Shown piece after piece: positions 47,401 to 56,939 of a stretch of DNA of 64,000 bases. The notes under the pieces were generated by a model that searched no databases, had not been told where the DNA came from, and saw only the letters and a program-made list of their open reading frames with translations. Numbering within the stretch: the stretch's first letter is position 1; each line of letters begins with the position of its first letter. The stretch lies in NCBI GenBank assembly GCA_964572725.1, contig CAZNFW010000011.1:4218-68217 (forward strand), given 5' to 3'. This DNA is from Rosettibacter sp964572725. Lineage in GTDB: Bacteria; Bacteroidota; Ignavibacteria; Ignavibacteriales; Melioribacteraceae. The position numbers were made by a program, and so were the translations under genes.

Positions 47401-48322
47401 TTGTACCTGCTCCGCCAGCACCATTTGCCATATCAGTACCAGCAGAACGGGGTGTAAATTCATAACCATAATGAGCACCAGTTCCAGACCAGCGTGCTGT
47501 ATCTGTATACTGATATAACAATTGTCCTTCATCTGGTTGATAAGTTAAAGCATAACGAAGAGGAACATAACTTGCACCAGGACCTTCACCAACATATTCA
47601 AATTTTCCTGTGACAACAATTGCCTGTTCAGTTGTTGCTTCGATTACTCTACCAAAGCTACCACGAATTGTAGCCCATGTTTTTGGTGGAGCGTCAGAAC
47701 CCATGCCAGCATCGCCAGGAGGAGTATTTTGTCTATTCAGGATTGGCCAGCCGTATCCACGGCTTGTTGCACCCCATAAAGAAACAAAGGAAGGATCTGC
47801 TTCACGGGTAACTATAATTTTATCAATCCAGATTGTTTTGTTATCGTTATATGCACTCCCAAAATGTAATTTAACCTGATTATCAGGTACACTTTCAGTT
47901 GCTGTCATACTATATGTGAAAGTTTGAGGAGTTGTAGTTACCCGGGCAGTATCATTAAGTCTTTTTGTATATGGAGAGCCCTTTATTTCGAACAGCACAT
48001 TAATAGCGGCATTATTATCAGCAACTGCCATAAATGAAATAGTATATCTATAACCAGGAACAAGCGGCAGATCAGCAACTCTCTGAACTCGCCACATTTC
48101 AACGCCACCTTTATTAACCTGTATCTTATAAGAGTTTGGACCGGAAAGTTTACCAGTATTATCAATTGATACTACAACATTAGTAGTTGCATTATCAATC
48201 CAACCGGTATTCCACTTTCCGTCACCATTATCGAATTCATCGGAAAGAACAACTTCTTGTGCCAATAAGCCCGATGATAACCAGAAAGTAATTAATAGAA
48301 ATAGTTTTAGTTTTTTTAACAT
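44490..48322 (-). CDS. Large type IX-secreted surface protein with four tandem modules of unknown function
   Basis: One gene of about 1,275 codons, interrupted by an assembly gap (47372-47385) whose estimated length breaks the frame: the upstream part reads to GTIWTIN and the downstream frame resumes NGWPIAAIEQEP. Parts: signal peptide (1-21), a CBM4/9-like beta-sandwich (22-173, EVVLSDEFDNGDGKWNTGW), four homologous modules of 240-258 residues, and a C-terminal type IX sorting domain (NYPNPFNPSTTIEF to the end). Modules 2 and 3 are the most alike and share VPEAPWQ(P/A)YYVE at their starts. No catalytic motif is seen; polysaccharide binding on the surface is the best guess. AGGAGGAGAAAGG precedes the ATG. 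Confidence 0.85.
44802..47794 (-). repeat. Four tandem 720-775 bp repeats inside the surface protein gene
   Basis: Module borders, from the 5' end on the minus strand: 47794-47079 (holding the gap), 47078-46308, 46307-45549 and 45548-44802. Each holds the same motif series: a start strand (WGKxVRFSP), GxVVGNAG, STIRGGF-like, WSGxE, YLLxPQS, GGAGHVGVVRNGxW, and YNFAISVQPK with KELRFY. Copies 2 and 3 are clearly the most recent duplication. Confidence 0.85.
47372..47385. other. Assembly gap (14 Ns)
   Basis: Fourteen Ns interrupt module 1 of the large surface protein. The reading frames on the two sides do not match with 14 bases; a multiple of three (for example 12 or 15, or none) restores a single frame. 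The repeats around it are a likely cause of the scaffold break. Confidence 0.98.
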
Positions 48323-48390
48323 ACCTTTCTCCTCCTGTTTTTTAGAGAAATTTTATTTAATTAAATAAAGAATAACAACCTGTATCTTTA

Positions 48391-50202
48391 TTATTTTATT
48401 AATACAAGTTTCTTTGTAATAGATACATTTTCAGATTCTAATCGATACATATAAACACCGCTTGATAAATTGGAAGCATCAAATGTAGCTACATAGTTAC
48501 CTGCATTTTGATTACCTTCAAAAATTGTAGCAACTTCCTGTCCTAAAAGATTAAATACTTTTAAAGTTACATAACCAGCTTTTGGAATCGAATACTTAAT
48601 ATTTGTTACAGGATTGAATGGATTAGGATAATTTTGTTCAAGTACATAATTATTTGGCAATGAACCTGGTAATTCTTTTACACTGTTTGGAGTAGGCGAG
48701 CCATAAGTTAGCCAGTTATTTATTGTTTCCCAATCTTTTGCTCGTTGATTAACTTTCCATTCTTCATATTTTTCTGGGAACCAATTTAAATCTCCAAGCG
48801 GATATCCGCCCATAGCTGCGGTTAATAATTCAGAATCTGTATAGGCTAAATTTTCTGGTAAAGGCCATGTTTGTTTAAATCCTGCTTCAGGTTCATAAGA
48901 CCAGTCAATGTCTGCATTAGTGGACCATTTATACATAATGAATTGTTTGGCAGCATCCAGATTAGTTGCAGGCACAATAAATTGTGGGTCTTTATTATAA
49001 ATAGTTTGCCAGTCAACATTAATAGTCTTAAATACTTTATTACCATTTGCATCAACAGAGTCAATAAATCTAATCTCATTTTCACCTAACATAGGGGAAG
49101 GATTAAATAACAACAGTTGTTCTCTGTTTCTTATGCGTTCTTTGCTCCAATCACTGTTCTTATACCAATCAAGCATCCAATCCTGATATGCATAACTGAT
49201 ATTGCCAATAAATATTTTTCTGTCAAAGTCTGTAAAATTAACCTGAAATCCAAATGAATCAACAGGAGTAATTCCATTAATTAGCCCGCCGCCTGGCGAA
49301 TTACATTTACCTGCAAGAAAATCGTTGTATGTCATGCCTTGAGGACACACATCATAAGCACGATAACCATACATATAAGGGTTAATAAATAGTGAATTTG
49401 TAATTGCTGCATTACGAATCCATCCAGCAGATTGGAATACCCATTCAATTGAATTTAGTAATGTACAATGATTGATAAATACATTATCGCTGTACTCATT
49501 ACCTTCCTGCATTACAATTCTACTTAAATTAGTAAATGTACAGTTTTCAAAAAATAGAGTGTCGTAATGCCATCCAGAGCTTTGATATGGGAAAGAAACA
49601 GCACGTCCATAATATCTGAAATGATTGTCAGAATTGTTTCTCCAGTAACAATTAGTAAATTTACCTACAAAATGATCTGCTTTAACACAAATAGCACCTG
49701 CTGCTTCTGCACCAATGCCTGCATAATCAAAAAGACATCCATCAAATACACCTCTTTCAGGGTCATTTTCAGGTGTTTGATTCTCAAAAGTTATTGAAGA
49801 GGAGACTTTATTGCCTAAAAAGTCTGCATAACGGAACCAGATGTTTTTAGCAGTAATATCTCCATAAGATTGAATAATATATTGCCTGTCAATACCTTCT
49901 TCAGTCCAAACAATTTGAGGGGGTGCGCTTTCTTGAGTCTTGCCTGGTTTAGGTGCATATAATTCCAGATTTTGTCCATGATCCAAATAAATACTTCTAC
50001 TTAATACATATACTTCATAAGGCTTTAGTTTGAATACAGTGTTGTTAATTGTGCCTTTTTGAATTGCTTCATCTATTGCATCATTCAAAGTACCATATTT
50101 ATTTGTTTCATAAAAACCAGGTACTTCTACAGTATCTTTATTTTGAGCATAAATAAAGCTGCTCAAAATTATAATTGATAGAATTAATATTAATTTTTTC
50201 AT
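48391..50202 (-). CDS. Type IX-secreted right-handed beta-helix surface protein
   Basis: A 603-residue secreted protein with a signal peptide (1-19), a beta-helix core (about 30-330) built of short repeated strands (FDGCLFDYAG, FTNCYWRNNSDNHFRYYG, FENCTFTNLSR, INHCTLLNSIEW, ITNSLFINPY), a less regular C-terminal part, and a type IX sorting domain in the last 90 residues (NYPNPFNPVTNIKY, NLLGQEVATI). The fold is shared with pectate lyases and other polysaccharide lyases or esterases, but I see no secure catalytic signature. Its position between the large surface protein and the TonB receptor suggests a role in glycan capture or cleavage at the surface. AAAAAGGAG precedes the ATG. Confidence 0.85.
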   Translation of the reverse strand: MKKLILILSIIILSSFIYAQNKDTVEVPGFYETNKYGTLNDAIDEAIQKGTINNTVFKLKPYEVYVLSRSIYLDHGQNLELYAPKPGKTQESAPPQIVWTEEGIDRQYIIQSYGDITAKNIWFRYADFLGNKVSSSITFENQTPENDPERGVFDGCLFDYAGIGAEAAGAICVKADHFVGKFTNCYWRNNSDNHFRYYGRAVSFPYQSSGWHYDTLFFENCTFTNLSRIVMQEGNEYSDNVFINHCTLLNSIEWVFQSAGWIRNAAITNSLFINPYMYGYRAYDVCPQGMTYNDFLAGKCNSPGGGLINGITPVDSFGFQVNFTDFDRKIFIGNISYAYQDWMLDWYKNSDWSKERIRNREQLLLFNPSPMLGENEIRFIDSVDANGNKVFKTINVDWQTIYNKDPQFIVPATNLDAAKQFIMYKWSTNADIDWSYEPEAGFKQTWPLPENLAYTDSELLTAAMGGYPLGDLNWFPEKYEEWKVNQRAKDWETINNWLTYGSPTPNSVKELPGSLPNNYVLEQNYPNPFNPVTNIKYSIPKAGYVTLKVFNLLGQEVATIFEGNQNAGNYVATFDASNLSSGVYMYRLESENVSITKKLVLIK

Positions 50203-50244
50203 ATTGCACTCCTTTTTAGTGATTGGTTATAAATTTTATAAAAA

Positions 50245-53200
50245 TCAATACCTTACTCTTATACCAACATTTGCTACTAAGCCGTAATTTTGAATATTCC
50301 TAAATCCACTAATTGACCTCTGAATCGATTGTATATTTGCATTATTCAAGTTATTGAAATCCAAAAACAATTCAGCATTCATAAATGGTAATTTTTGACG
50401 AGCTGAAAAATCTAATCTAAAATAATCTTTTGCATAGGAATCATTTTCGGGGTATCTTCCTCCATTTCCCGTAGTTATCTGGTCATTGTATACAAACGAA
50501 AATCTTATAGACAAATCTTTATAATCAAATCCAATAAATGAATTTAAAACATGATTAGGCTGATCAATTAAACGTCCAACTGCTGAACTATCAATCAGAA
50601 CAGGAATCCTGTCTCTGCCTACAATTTTAACTTTCACATCATAGAACGGATATCTTGTTTCGGAGAAGATTCTTGAATAATTTATTCCAATCAACAAACC
50701 GTTAAATGGATAAGGCAGATACCAGAATGTATGCTGAAAATCAATTTCCAATCCTTTAACTATAGCATCAAATGGATTATTTAATGGACGAAATACCGTA
50801 GCATTTGATTTTTTTGTAGTTGGATTAATTACTGGTGTAACAACTAATTGACCATTACGAACAATTTGATAACGGCGAAGCGAATCAATTCCAGCACCTT
50901 CAGCAGCATCGAGTTGATAAGAAGCATTGTAAACGAAGTCTTTAATAGTTTTATAAAAACCACCTATTGTCAAAAGTCCTATGCTGTTACTATGGAAAGT
51001 AAAATTCAGATCATGATTAAATGCTCTTGCAGGCTTTAAGTCAGGATTTCCGGTGTAAATTTGATTGTTCTGAGTAATAGTAAATTTCGGACTAATTAAA
51101 TGATAATCGGGTCTTGACAGTGTTTGCGTGTATGCATAACGAACATCTAACCATTTAAATGGGGAATATTTCATTTGTCCCATTGGCAAGAAAAATTCAT
51201 TTTGCTTATAAGAAGTTGTATCATACATAATTTGAGCTTGAGCATTTCTCATATCTCTTGCATTATAAGCGAAGTATTCAGATTTAACTTTTTCATAGCG
51301 AACACCACCAATAATCATAAAATTCAAGAAATTAACTTTCGACATTAAATATGAAGCATAATATTTTTCTTTATAGTTATAGTCATTAGTTAACTTTTGA
51401 TATGGACCATTATACCATCCACCTTTATCACCAGAGCTGTATTCCTTGTTGGATGCATCAAATTCTGGTCTGCTCATAATGTAATTTAATATATCATTCA
51501 AAACTCCAAGATTAGCTGCATAGAAAATTGAACCATATTTATTATCAAGGAATGGGTCATAAAGTTTTGAATCATTATTAATAAATGAACTGCCTACTAA
51601 TTCACCTCTTGTATTAGTAGAAATTCCAAATTGATTTTTAATTGTCCTCATTAAATTTGATTGAATATCATTATCTGTCGAATTAGCGTTTCCATTAAAA
51701 CCTAAATATGGAGATTCTTGGTCGGTGCTATTGGTCTGGTCATAGAAATATCCACCAAACTTGAATGAACCGTTAATGATATTATAGAAATTAAAAGGCA
51801 ATTCTACATCACCCTTTAATGAATATTTCTTTTCTTTATAGAAATTGCTAAATAAATTGCCGCTTCTTAAAACTACTTCATCAGCACCTTTATATTGTGT
51901 AAGAAGGTAAGTTAAATCTTCTGGTTTGATATTATCTCTTTTAACTCCAGCTTGCAGAGCATCTGTTTGATTAAAATTAAATACTGGAGAATTTTCCAGA
52001 TTATTTGATGCAGAAGTGTAACTTGCTGATAAATCTAAAGTCAAAAAGTTCAAATCATAATCTAATTTAATAGAATTCATTTGCTGGTCAATTACATTTT
52101 CTCCAGATCTTAATTGCCATTCCATTCTGCCATTGTCATAATTTATAGTTTGTCTATGTTCAGTATAATCAGAATTTAATCTTGCAAACATATTTACAAA
52201 TTTTATAGACCCATTTGGTATATCATAATCCAAAATTAAATTGGCTCCATATCTTTGTCTTGTTTCTAAATGTCTGTTAAAAGATACTGATGTTACCTTA
52301 ACTGGACGAAATCCAGTGGTAGGATCAATTTGTACTTCTTCAGCAGCTAAACTATAACCTGCATCCATATTATCAGAATTCCTGTCATATGATTCCAAAT
52401 TAATTAATGCATAAACACCTAACTTATTATTAAAAAATCTATTGCTTGCCGAAGCTACCCCACGATAATTTCCATAGTATTTACTTTTTGCAGTATAACC
52501 TTGCTGCCATAATAAATTCCAATGAAAGCCAGAAGGAGCTTCTCTTAATTCCATATTTACAGTTCCACCAATTGAATTTGCATTCATATCAGGTGTTAAT
52601 GATTTGTAGACTGCAATTGTTCTTAACATATAAGGAGAAATCATGCTTAAATCCACACTGCGGTCATTGTTTAATCCTCCAGTTGCCACATAGGGGTCAG
52701 ATGTAAGGCCAATTGAAGAGCTTCCTGTAGCAGATAGCTTTACGCCTTCTACTTCAACAGCATTATATTTAGGAGATAATCCTCTAATAACTATCTTATT
52801 GTCTTCACCTGAACTTTTTGTAGTAGTAATACCCGGCAAACGACTTAATGCAGCAGCAGCATTAAAGTCAGGCAATTCCTGAATCCTTGCTTCTGAAACT
52901 ACATTAGCAATTTTATCGGACGTAAGCTGTTGATTAATTGCGGCTAATTGTCCCTGAGCCTGAGCTGTAATTATAATATCCTGACCTTGAATTGTTGTTA
53001 GTTTGAGGTAAAAATCCTGAGACAGAGTTCTATTTGCCAGTATTTCTACATCAAGAGTTTGTGATTCATAACCAATATAAGAAACGGTGATTGTGTGTTT
53101 TCCAGCAGGTATATTTCTTATAATATATTCTCCATCGAGATTACATGCTGCACCAAGTGAGGTACCTTTAATTAAAACATTAGCTCCTGGCAGTGGTTCT

Positions 53201-53325
53201 TTAGTATCCTTATCATACACAAAACCTTTTATTGAACCACGATTTTGTGCAAACACAAATTGACCAAAAATCATTAATAATATCATACAGATTTTAAATA
53301 TGCCTTTAGTATGCTTTCGAAGCAT
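50245..53325 (-). CDS. TonB-dependent receptor with carboxypeptidase-regulatory-like domain
   Basis: A 1026-residue outer membrane transporter. It has a signal peptide (1-26), an N-terminal carboxypeptidase-D regulatory-like domain (about 29-113, GSIKGFVYDKDTKEPLPGAN), a plug domain (about 115-240, RIQELPDFNAAAALSRLPGI followed by IVIRGLSPKYN), and a 22-strand barrel ending in a terminal tyrosine. The pattern matches the oligosaccharide-type TonB receptors of the TIGR01782 group. It should import xylo-oligomers released by the neighbouring enzymes using TonB energy. No SusD partner is present. AAGGAGG gives a very strong ribosome site. Confidence 0.93.
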   Translation of the reverse strand: MLRKHTKGIFKICMILLMIFGQFVFAQNRGSIKGFVYDKDTKEPLPGANVLIKGTSLGAACNLDGEYIIRNIPAGKHTITVSYIGYESQTLDVEILANRTLSQDFYLKLTTIQGQDIIITAQAQGQLAAINQQLTSDKIANVVSEARIQELPDFNAAAALSRLPGITTTKSSGEDNKIVIRGLSPKYNAVEVEGVKLSATGSSSIGLTSDPYVATGGLNNDRSVDLSMISPYMLRTIAVYKSLTPDMNANSIGGTVNMELREAPSGFHWNLLWQQGYTAKSKYYGNYRGVASASNRFFNNKLGVYALINLESYDRNSDNMDAGYSLAAEEVQIDPTTGFRPVKVTSVSFNRHLETRQRYGANLILDYDIPNGSIKFVNMFARLNSDYTEHRQTINYDNGRMEWQLRSGENVIDQQMNSIKLDYDLNFLTLDLSASYTSASNNLENSPVFNFNQTDALQAGVKRDNIKPEDLTYLLTQYKGADEVVLRSGNLFSNFYKEKKYSLKGDVELPFNFYNIINGSFKFGGYFYDQTNSTDQESPYLGFNGNANSTDNDIQSNLMRTIKNQFGISTNTRGELVGSSFINNDSKLYDPFLDNKYGSIFYAANLGVLNDILNYIMSRPEFDASNKEYSSGDKGGWYNGPYQKLTNDYNYKEKYYASYLMSKVNFLNFMIIGGVRYEKVKSEYFAYNARDMRNAQAQIMYDTTSYKQNEFFLPMGQMKYSPFKWLDVRYAYTQTLSRPDYHLISPKFTITQNNQIYTGNPDLKPARAFNHDLNFTFHSNSIGLLTIGGFYKTIKDFVYNASYQLDAAEGAGIDSLRRYQIVRNGQLVVTPVINPTTKKSNATVFRPLNNPFDAIVKGLEIDFQHTFWYLPYPFNGLLIGINYSRIFSETRYPFYDVKVKIVGRDRIPVLIDSSAVGRLIDQPNHVLNSFIGFDYKDLSIRFSFVYNDQITTGNGGRYPENDSYAKDYFRLDFSARQKLPFMNAELFLDFNNLNNANIQSIQRSISGFRNIQNYGLVANVGIRVRY

Positions 53326-53648
53326 AAAGCCTCCTTCTTAATTATATTTTTTTGAATAGAAATAATTATAATAGTTTCGCATAAGGATATTAGAAAAAGA
53401 CTGAGAACTTAAGAAGTGGTTATAAGCTTTTTTAGTTAATAGACAAATAAAATAAACTTGGAATAATTTATAAACTATTGCAGTATTATCAGCAATTTGA
53501 ATATAAGTAATTGGATTAAACATTATGCACTTATTAATCTCAATAATTAAGTGCATATTTATTTTTAAATTTTTTTTCATATTATTTTTTTACCTGCTGA
53601 TATCCGAGCAGGAATGTAAACTATATATAATTTATATTATTTTTTTCA
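53326..53648. other. Gene-free stretch between GH3 and the TonB receptor
   Basis: 323 bases, very AT-rich, presumably holding the receptor promoter near its right half. No believable gene was found; the only open frame (53338-53580, minus strand) has poor composition. Confidence 0.5.
53524..53557. repeat. 10-bp inverted repeat upstream of the TonB receptor gene
   Basis: TATGCACTTA (53524-53533) and TAAGTGCATA (53548-53557) are perfect complements around a 14-base loop. It may be an operator or the end signal of the GH3 transcript; the T-run is on the plus-strand side, not the expected side for a terminator of GH3. Confidence 0.4.
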
Positions 53649-55955
53649 TTATTCTACAGTTAAAATGGTCTTAAGTAAATCTTCATCTCTTGATGAATTA
53701 CCCACCATAATTTCAAATTCACCTGGCTCTACTATGTATTGCATATCAATGTTTGTAAATGAAAGAAGTTCCGGCGTTATATCGAATATTATGGTTTTCG
53801 ATTCACCCGGATGCAACTTAACTTTTTTAAATCCTTTTAATTCTTTTACGGGTCTTGTTACAGAACTAAACAAATCTCTTATGTATAATTGAACTACTTC
53901 TTCACCATCCAAATTTCCAACATTCTGAACAACAACAGATAATTGAGTTGTTTCACCAAGTTTAATTTTATCTTTAGTCAGTCTGTGATTAATGAATTTG
54001 AAATTTGTATAACTCAATCCAAATCCAAATGGGAATAAAGGAGTTACATCATCAAACAAATATCCTCTTCTTGCTGATGGTTTATAGTTATAATAACAGG
54101 GGATATGCCCTGCAGATCTTGGAATTGAAATTGGCAGTTTACCGCTTGGATTATAATCACCAAACAATACATCAGCTACTGCTTTCCCTGTTTCCTGACC
54201 AAGGTACCAGCATTCAAGAATTGCATGTACATTTTCTTTAATAAAATTAATTGAATTTGGCCTGCCATTAAAGAGAAGCACAACTACAGGTTTACCTAAT
54301 TTAAGTATTTCTTCAACTAATTTATTTTGTCTTCCGATAAGGTCTATATTAGGTCTATCGCCAAGATGAGTTTTACTCCATGCTTCTCTTGATGTTTGCT
54401 CGTTGCCTCCAATTGCAAGCACAACTACATCGGTCTTCTTTGCAACCTCAATTGCTTCCTTAATAAGTAATTCATCATCTTCGGGTTTTGGTAAAACTAC
54501 TTCATCTTCATTCCATGAACCGCCAATTGAAATTTTACATCCCTCACTATAAAGCACTTCTATATTATGAGCTTTTTCTTTTATTCCTTGATATACTGAT
54601 GTATAAAATTTTGGTGTACCGTGATATCCTCCAAGTAAAACTCTATCAGCATTTGGTCCAATTACTGCTAAACTTTTAATATTTTTTAGTGGAAGAATAT
54701 TATTCTCATTTTTCAGCAATACTATTGTTTCTCTTGCAGCTTGTAAAGCTAATTCTCTGTCTTTAATTAGTTTTTCTTCAAACTGATTATTGGTTGTTTG
54801 AATGTATGGATTATCAAATAAACCGAGCTGAAATTTATATCTTAGCATGGGTTCAATTAATTCATCGATATCAGATTCTTTAATTATTCCACTTTTAACT
54901 AATTCAACAAGATTCAAATAACAATCAGGATTTGGAAATTCGATATTTACGCCGGCTTCTACTGCAAGTTTTGCTGCTTCTGCTTTGTCTTTTGCCACCG
55001 AGTGGCTTAATGCTTCTTCTCGAATATTTAACTCTTTAATTGCATAATAATCAGAAACAACATAACCTTTAAAGTTCCATTCATTCCTCAGTACTTTTTT
55101 CAATAACCATTTATTGGCATGAGAAGGAACACCATCAATTTCATTATAAGAAGCCATTACGCTAACAGCATTAGCTTTTTTAATTGCTTCTTTAAATGGA
55201 TATAAAAACACATCTCTTAACAGTCTCTCAGAAAAATTTGCTGGGGCACAATTTATTCCAGATTCAGGTTGACCGTGTGCAGCAAAATGTTTTAATGTAG
55301 CAATAACTTTGTTTTGTACATCGAATTTTCCATCTCCCTGCAAGCCCTTAACAGCAGCAATTCCCATTTGAGCAACTAAATATGGGTCTTCACCAAATGT
55401 TTCTTCTACTCGTCCCCATCTTGGGTCTCGTGCTACATCTAAAACAGGTGTTAAAGCTTGATGAGCCCCTCTTGTTCTTGCATCTTCAGCAATTGCTGAA
55501 AAAATTTTCTCTACCAATTTTGTGTTGAATGTAGAAGCTAAACCAATAGGCACAGGATAGCTTGTGGCTTCTTTGGCAGCTAAGCCATGAAGACATTCTT
55601 CATGAAAAATTACAGGAATACCCAATCTTGTTTCTTCAACAAAAAACTTTTGCAGAGTATTTGCCAGTTCTACCATTTCAGTCGGATTTAAACCACCATT
55701 TGTATCACTCAATCTTGCAATCTGTCCAATTCCATTACTAAGATGTTTTCTTATTTTTTCCAAACTAAAATTTCCGTTCTCGTCATAAAAAATTGTTTTT
55801 TTATCTTCCCATATGCATAACATCTGAGCGACTTTTTCTTCCAGAGTCATTCTCTTAATCAAATCAGCAGTTCTTTTTTCAGGTGAGAGTTTTGGATTTT
55901 TATAATCAACCAATATTTCTGATTCTATTTGTTTATTATTCGATAATTGTTCCAT
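53649..55955 (-). CDS. GH3 beta-glucosidase/beta-xylosidase, probably cytoplasmic
   Basis: A 768-residue glycoside hydrolase of family 3 without a signal peptide. The catalytic barrel begins at about residue 30 (RTADLIKRMTLEEKVAQML), with the nucleophile D302 in VVSDYYAI; KHFAAHGQPESG is a typical binding motif. The alpha/beta sandwich domain (IVLLKNENNILPLKN; GGYHGTP) and C-terminal Fn3-like domain (NVGNLDGEEVVQLYIRD) are complete. It is expected to cleave imported xylo- or gluco-oligosaccharides from the non-reducing end. It is the first gene of the polysaccharide region reading leftward and is divergent from engB. Confidence 0.93.
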   Translation of the reverse strand: MEQLSNNKQIESEILVDYKNPKLSPEKRTADLIKRMTLEEKVAQMLCIWEDKKTIFYDENGNFSLEKIRKHLSNGIGQIARLSDTNGGLNPTEMVELANTLQKFFVEETRLGIPVIFHEECLHGLAAKEATSYPVPIGLASTFNTKLVEKIFSAIAEDARTRGAHQALTPVLDVARDPRWGRVEETFGEDPYLVAQMGIAAVKGLQGDGKFDVQNKVIATLKHFAAHGQPESGINCAPANFSERLLRDVFLYPFKEAIKKANAVSVMASYNEIDGVPSHANKWLLKKVLRNEWNFKGYVVSDYYAIKELNIREEALSHSVAKDKAEAAKLAVEAGVNIEFPNPDCYLNLVELVKSGIIKESDIDELIEPMLRYKFQLGLFDNPYIQTTNNQFEEKLIKDRELALQAARETIVLLKNENNILPLKNIKSLAVIGPNADRVLLGGYHGTPKFYTSVYQGIKEKAHNIEVLYSEGCKISIGGSWNEDEVVLPKPEDDELLIKEAIEVAKKTDVVVLAIGGNEQTSREAWSKTHLGDRPNIDLIGRQNKLVEEILKLGKPVVVLLFNGRPNSINFIKENVHAILECWYLGQETGKAVADVLFGDYNPSGKLPISIPRSAGHIPCYYNYKPSARRGYLFDDVTPLFPFGFGLSYTNFKFINHRLTKDKIKLGETTQLSVVVQNVGNLDGEEVVQLYIRDLFSSVTRPVKELKGFKKVKLHPGESKTIIFDITPELLSFTNIDMQYIVEPGEFEIMVGNSSRDEDLLKTILTVE

Positions 55956-56286
55956 TAATTATACCCCTTTATTTACAAATACATAATTTTCTAGTAACAG
56001 ATTAGAATGATATTTGGTATAGTTGACTTGTTTAATAAATTCGCAATAATTATTCATCAGGTTCTGAATTATCCCATTATCAGTTCAAAATTAATTATAC
56101 CGTTTCAATAATACAAGAAATATTTTTTTTTATCAATAATTTTAAAATCGATTTTTAGAAAACGGACTCTTTGTAAAGTAATCTGGATTTATTCAATTAT
56201 TCACTTTCAAAAAAATTGCTTTTTAATTAATTGTGACGACTTTATTATCTTTTCAATCATATTAAATACAATTTTATAAAAATGCC
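55956..56286. promoter_or_regulatory. Divergent intergenic region between GH3 and engB
   Basis: 331 AT-rich bases that must hold the promoters of the polysaccharide region (leftward) and of engB (rightward). Apart from AT-rich runs I see no clear operator, hairpin or small gene. Confidence 0.45.
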
Positions 56287-56871
56287 ATGAAGAAAATTGA
56301 ATTCCTAAAGTCAGTTTATAAATTTGATGAATTACCAAAACGAGAACTTCCAACAATCATTTTATGCGGCAGGTCTAATGTTGGTAAATCTTCATTTATT
56401 AATTCAATTTTTTCACCCTTGAAAGTAGCAAAAACAAGTTCTACACCAGGCAAAACACGATCTTTAAATTATTATCTCGTAGAAGATAAATTTTATATAG
56501 TAGATTTACCGGGATTTGGATATGCAAAAGTACCTCGGGATGAAAGGATTGAATGGCAAAAGTTAATTGAATCTTTTATTGATCAGAATAAAAACATTGT
56601 ATTGGCATTTCATTTAATTGACAGCAGATATGAACCTATGCCTCTTGATTTTATCTTAAATGAGTATCTGAGAAGTAAAAACATTCCTTATTATGTCATA
56701 TTCAACAAAATTGATAAACTAAAACAATCAGAAATTTCTTTATTGAAAAAAAATATCAATAACTTTTTCCCTGAATTAATACTTGGCACAAATGCATTTT
56801 TATATTCATCGCTGAAGAATACTGGCAAAAAAGAGATTGTAAAACTTCTTTCAAAGTTGATGCTTTCATGA
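56287..56871 (+). CDS. engB: Ribosome biogenesis GTP-binding protein EngB/YsxC
   Basis: A 194-residue essential GTPase of 50S subunit assembly. G1 is GRSNVGKSSFIN, the G2 region TSSTPGKTRSLNYY, G3 VDLPGFGYAK, G4 FNKIDKL and G5 near SSLKNTG. Length is typical. An ATG at 56282 lies in another frame; ATG 56287 begins MKKIEFLKSV, the family pattern. No clear Shine-Dalgarno sequence precedes it. Confidence 0.95.
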   Translation: MKKIEFLKSVYKFDELPKRELPTIILCGRSNVGKSSFINSIFSPLKVAKTSSTPGKTRSLNYYLVEDKFYIVDLPGFGYAKVPRDERIEWQKLIESFIDQNKNIVLAFHLIDSRYEPMPLDFILNEYLRSKNIPYYVIFNKIDKLKQSEISLLKKNINNFFPELILGTNAFLYSSLKNTGKKEIVKLLSKLMLS

Positions 56872-56939
56872 AAAATTCACAAAACTTTATTATTATTGAA
56901 TGAAATTTTGAATTAATTATTTGAATTAACTGGTGAAAG

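Noticed and set aside
53338..53580. 80-codon minus-strand ORF upstream of the TonB receptor
   Set aside because: Biased AT-rich composition rich in Asn, Ile, Lys and Tyr, no ribosome site, and it occupies the expected promoter region of the receptor gene.
53593..53612. CCTGCT...AGCAGG hairpin considered as the terminator of the GH3 gene
   Set aside because: Only 6 bp of stem, and the run that follows on the minus strand is A-rich instead of T-rich.
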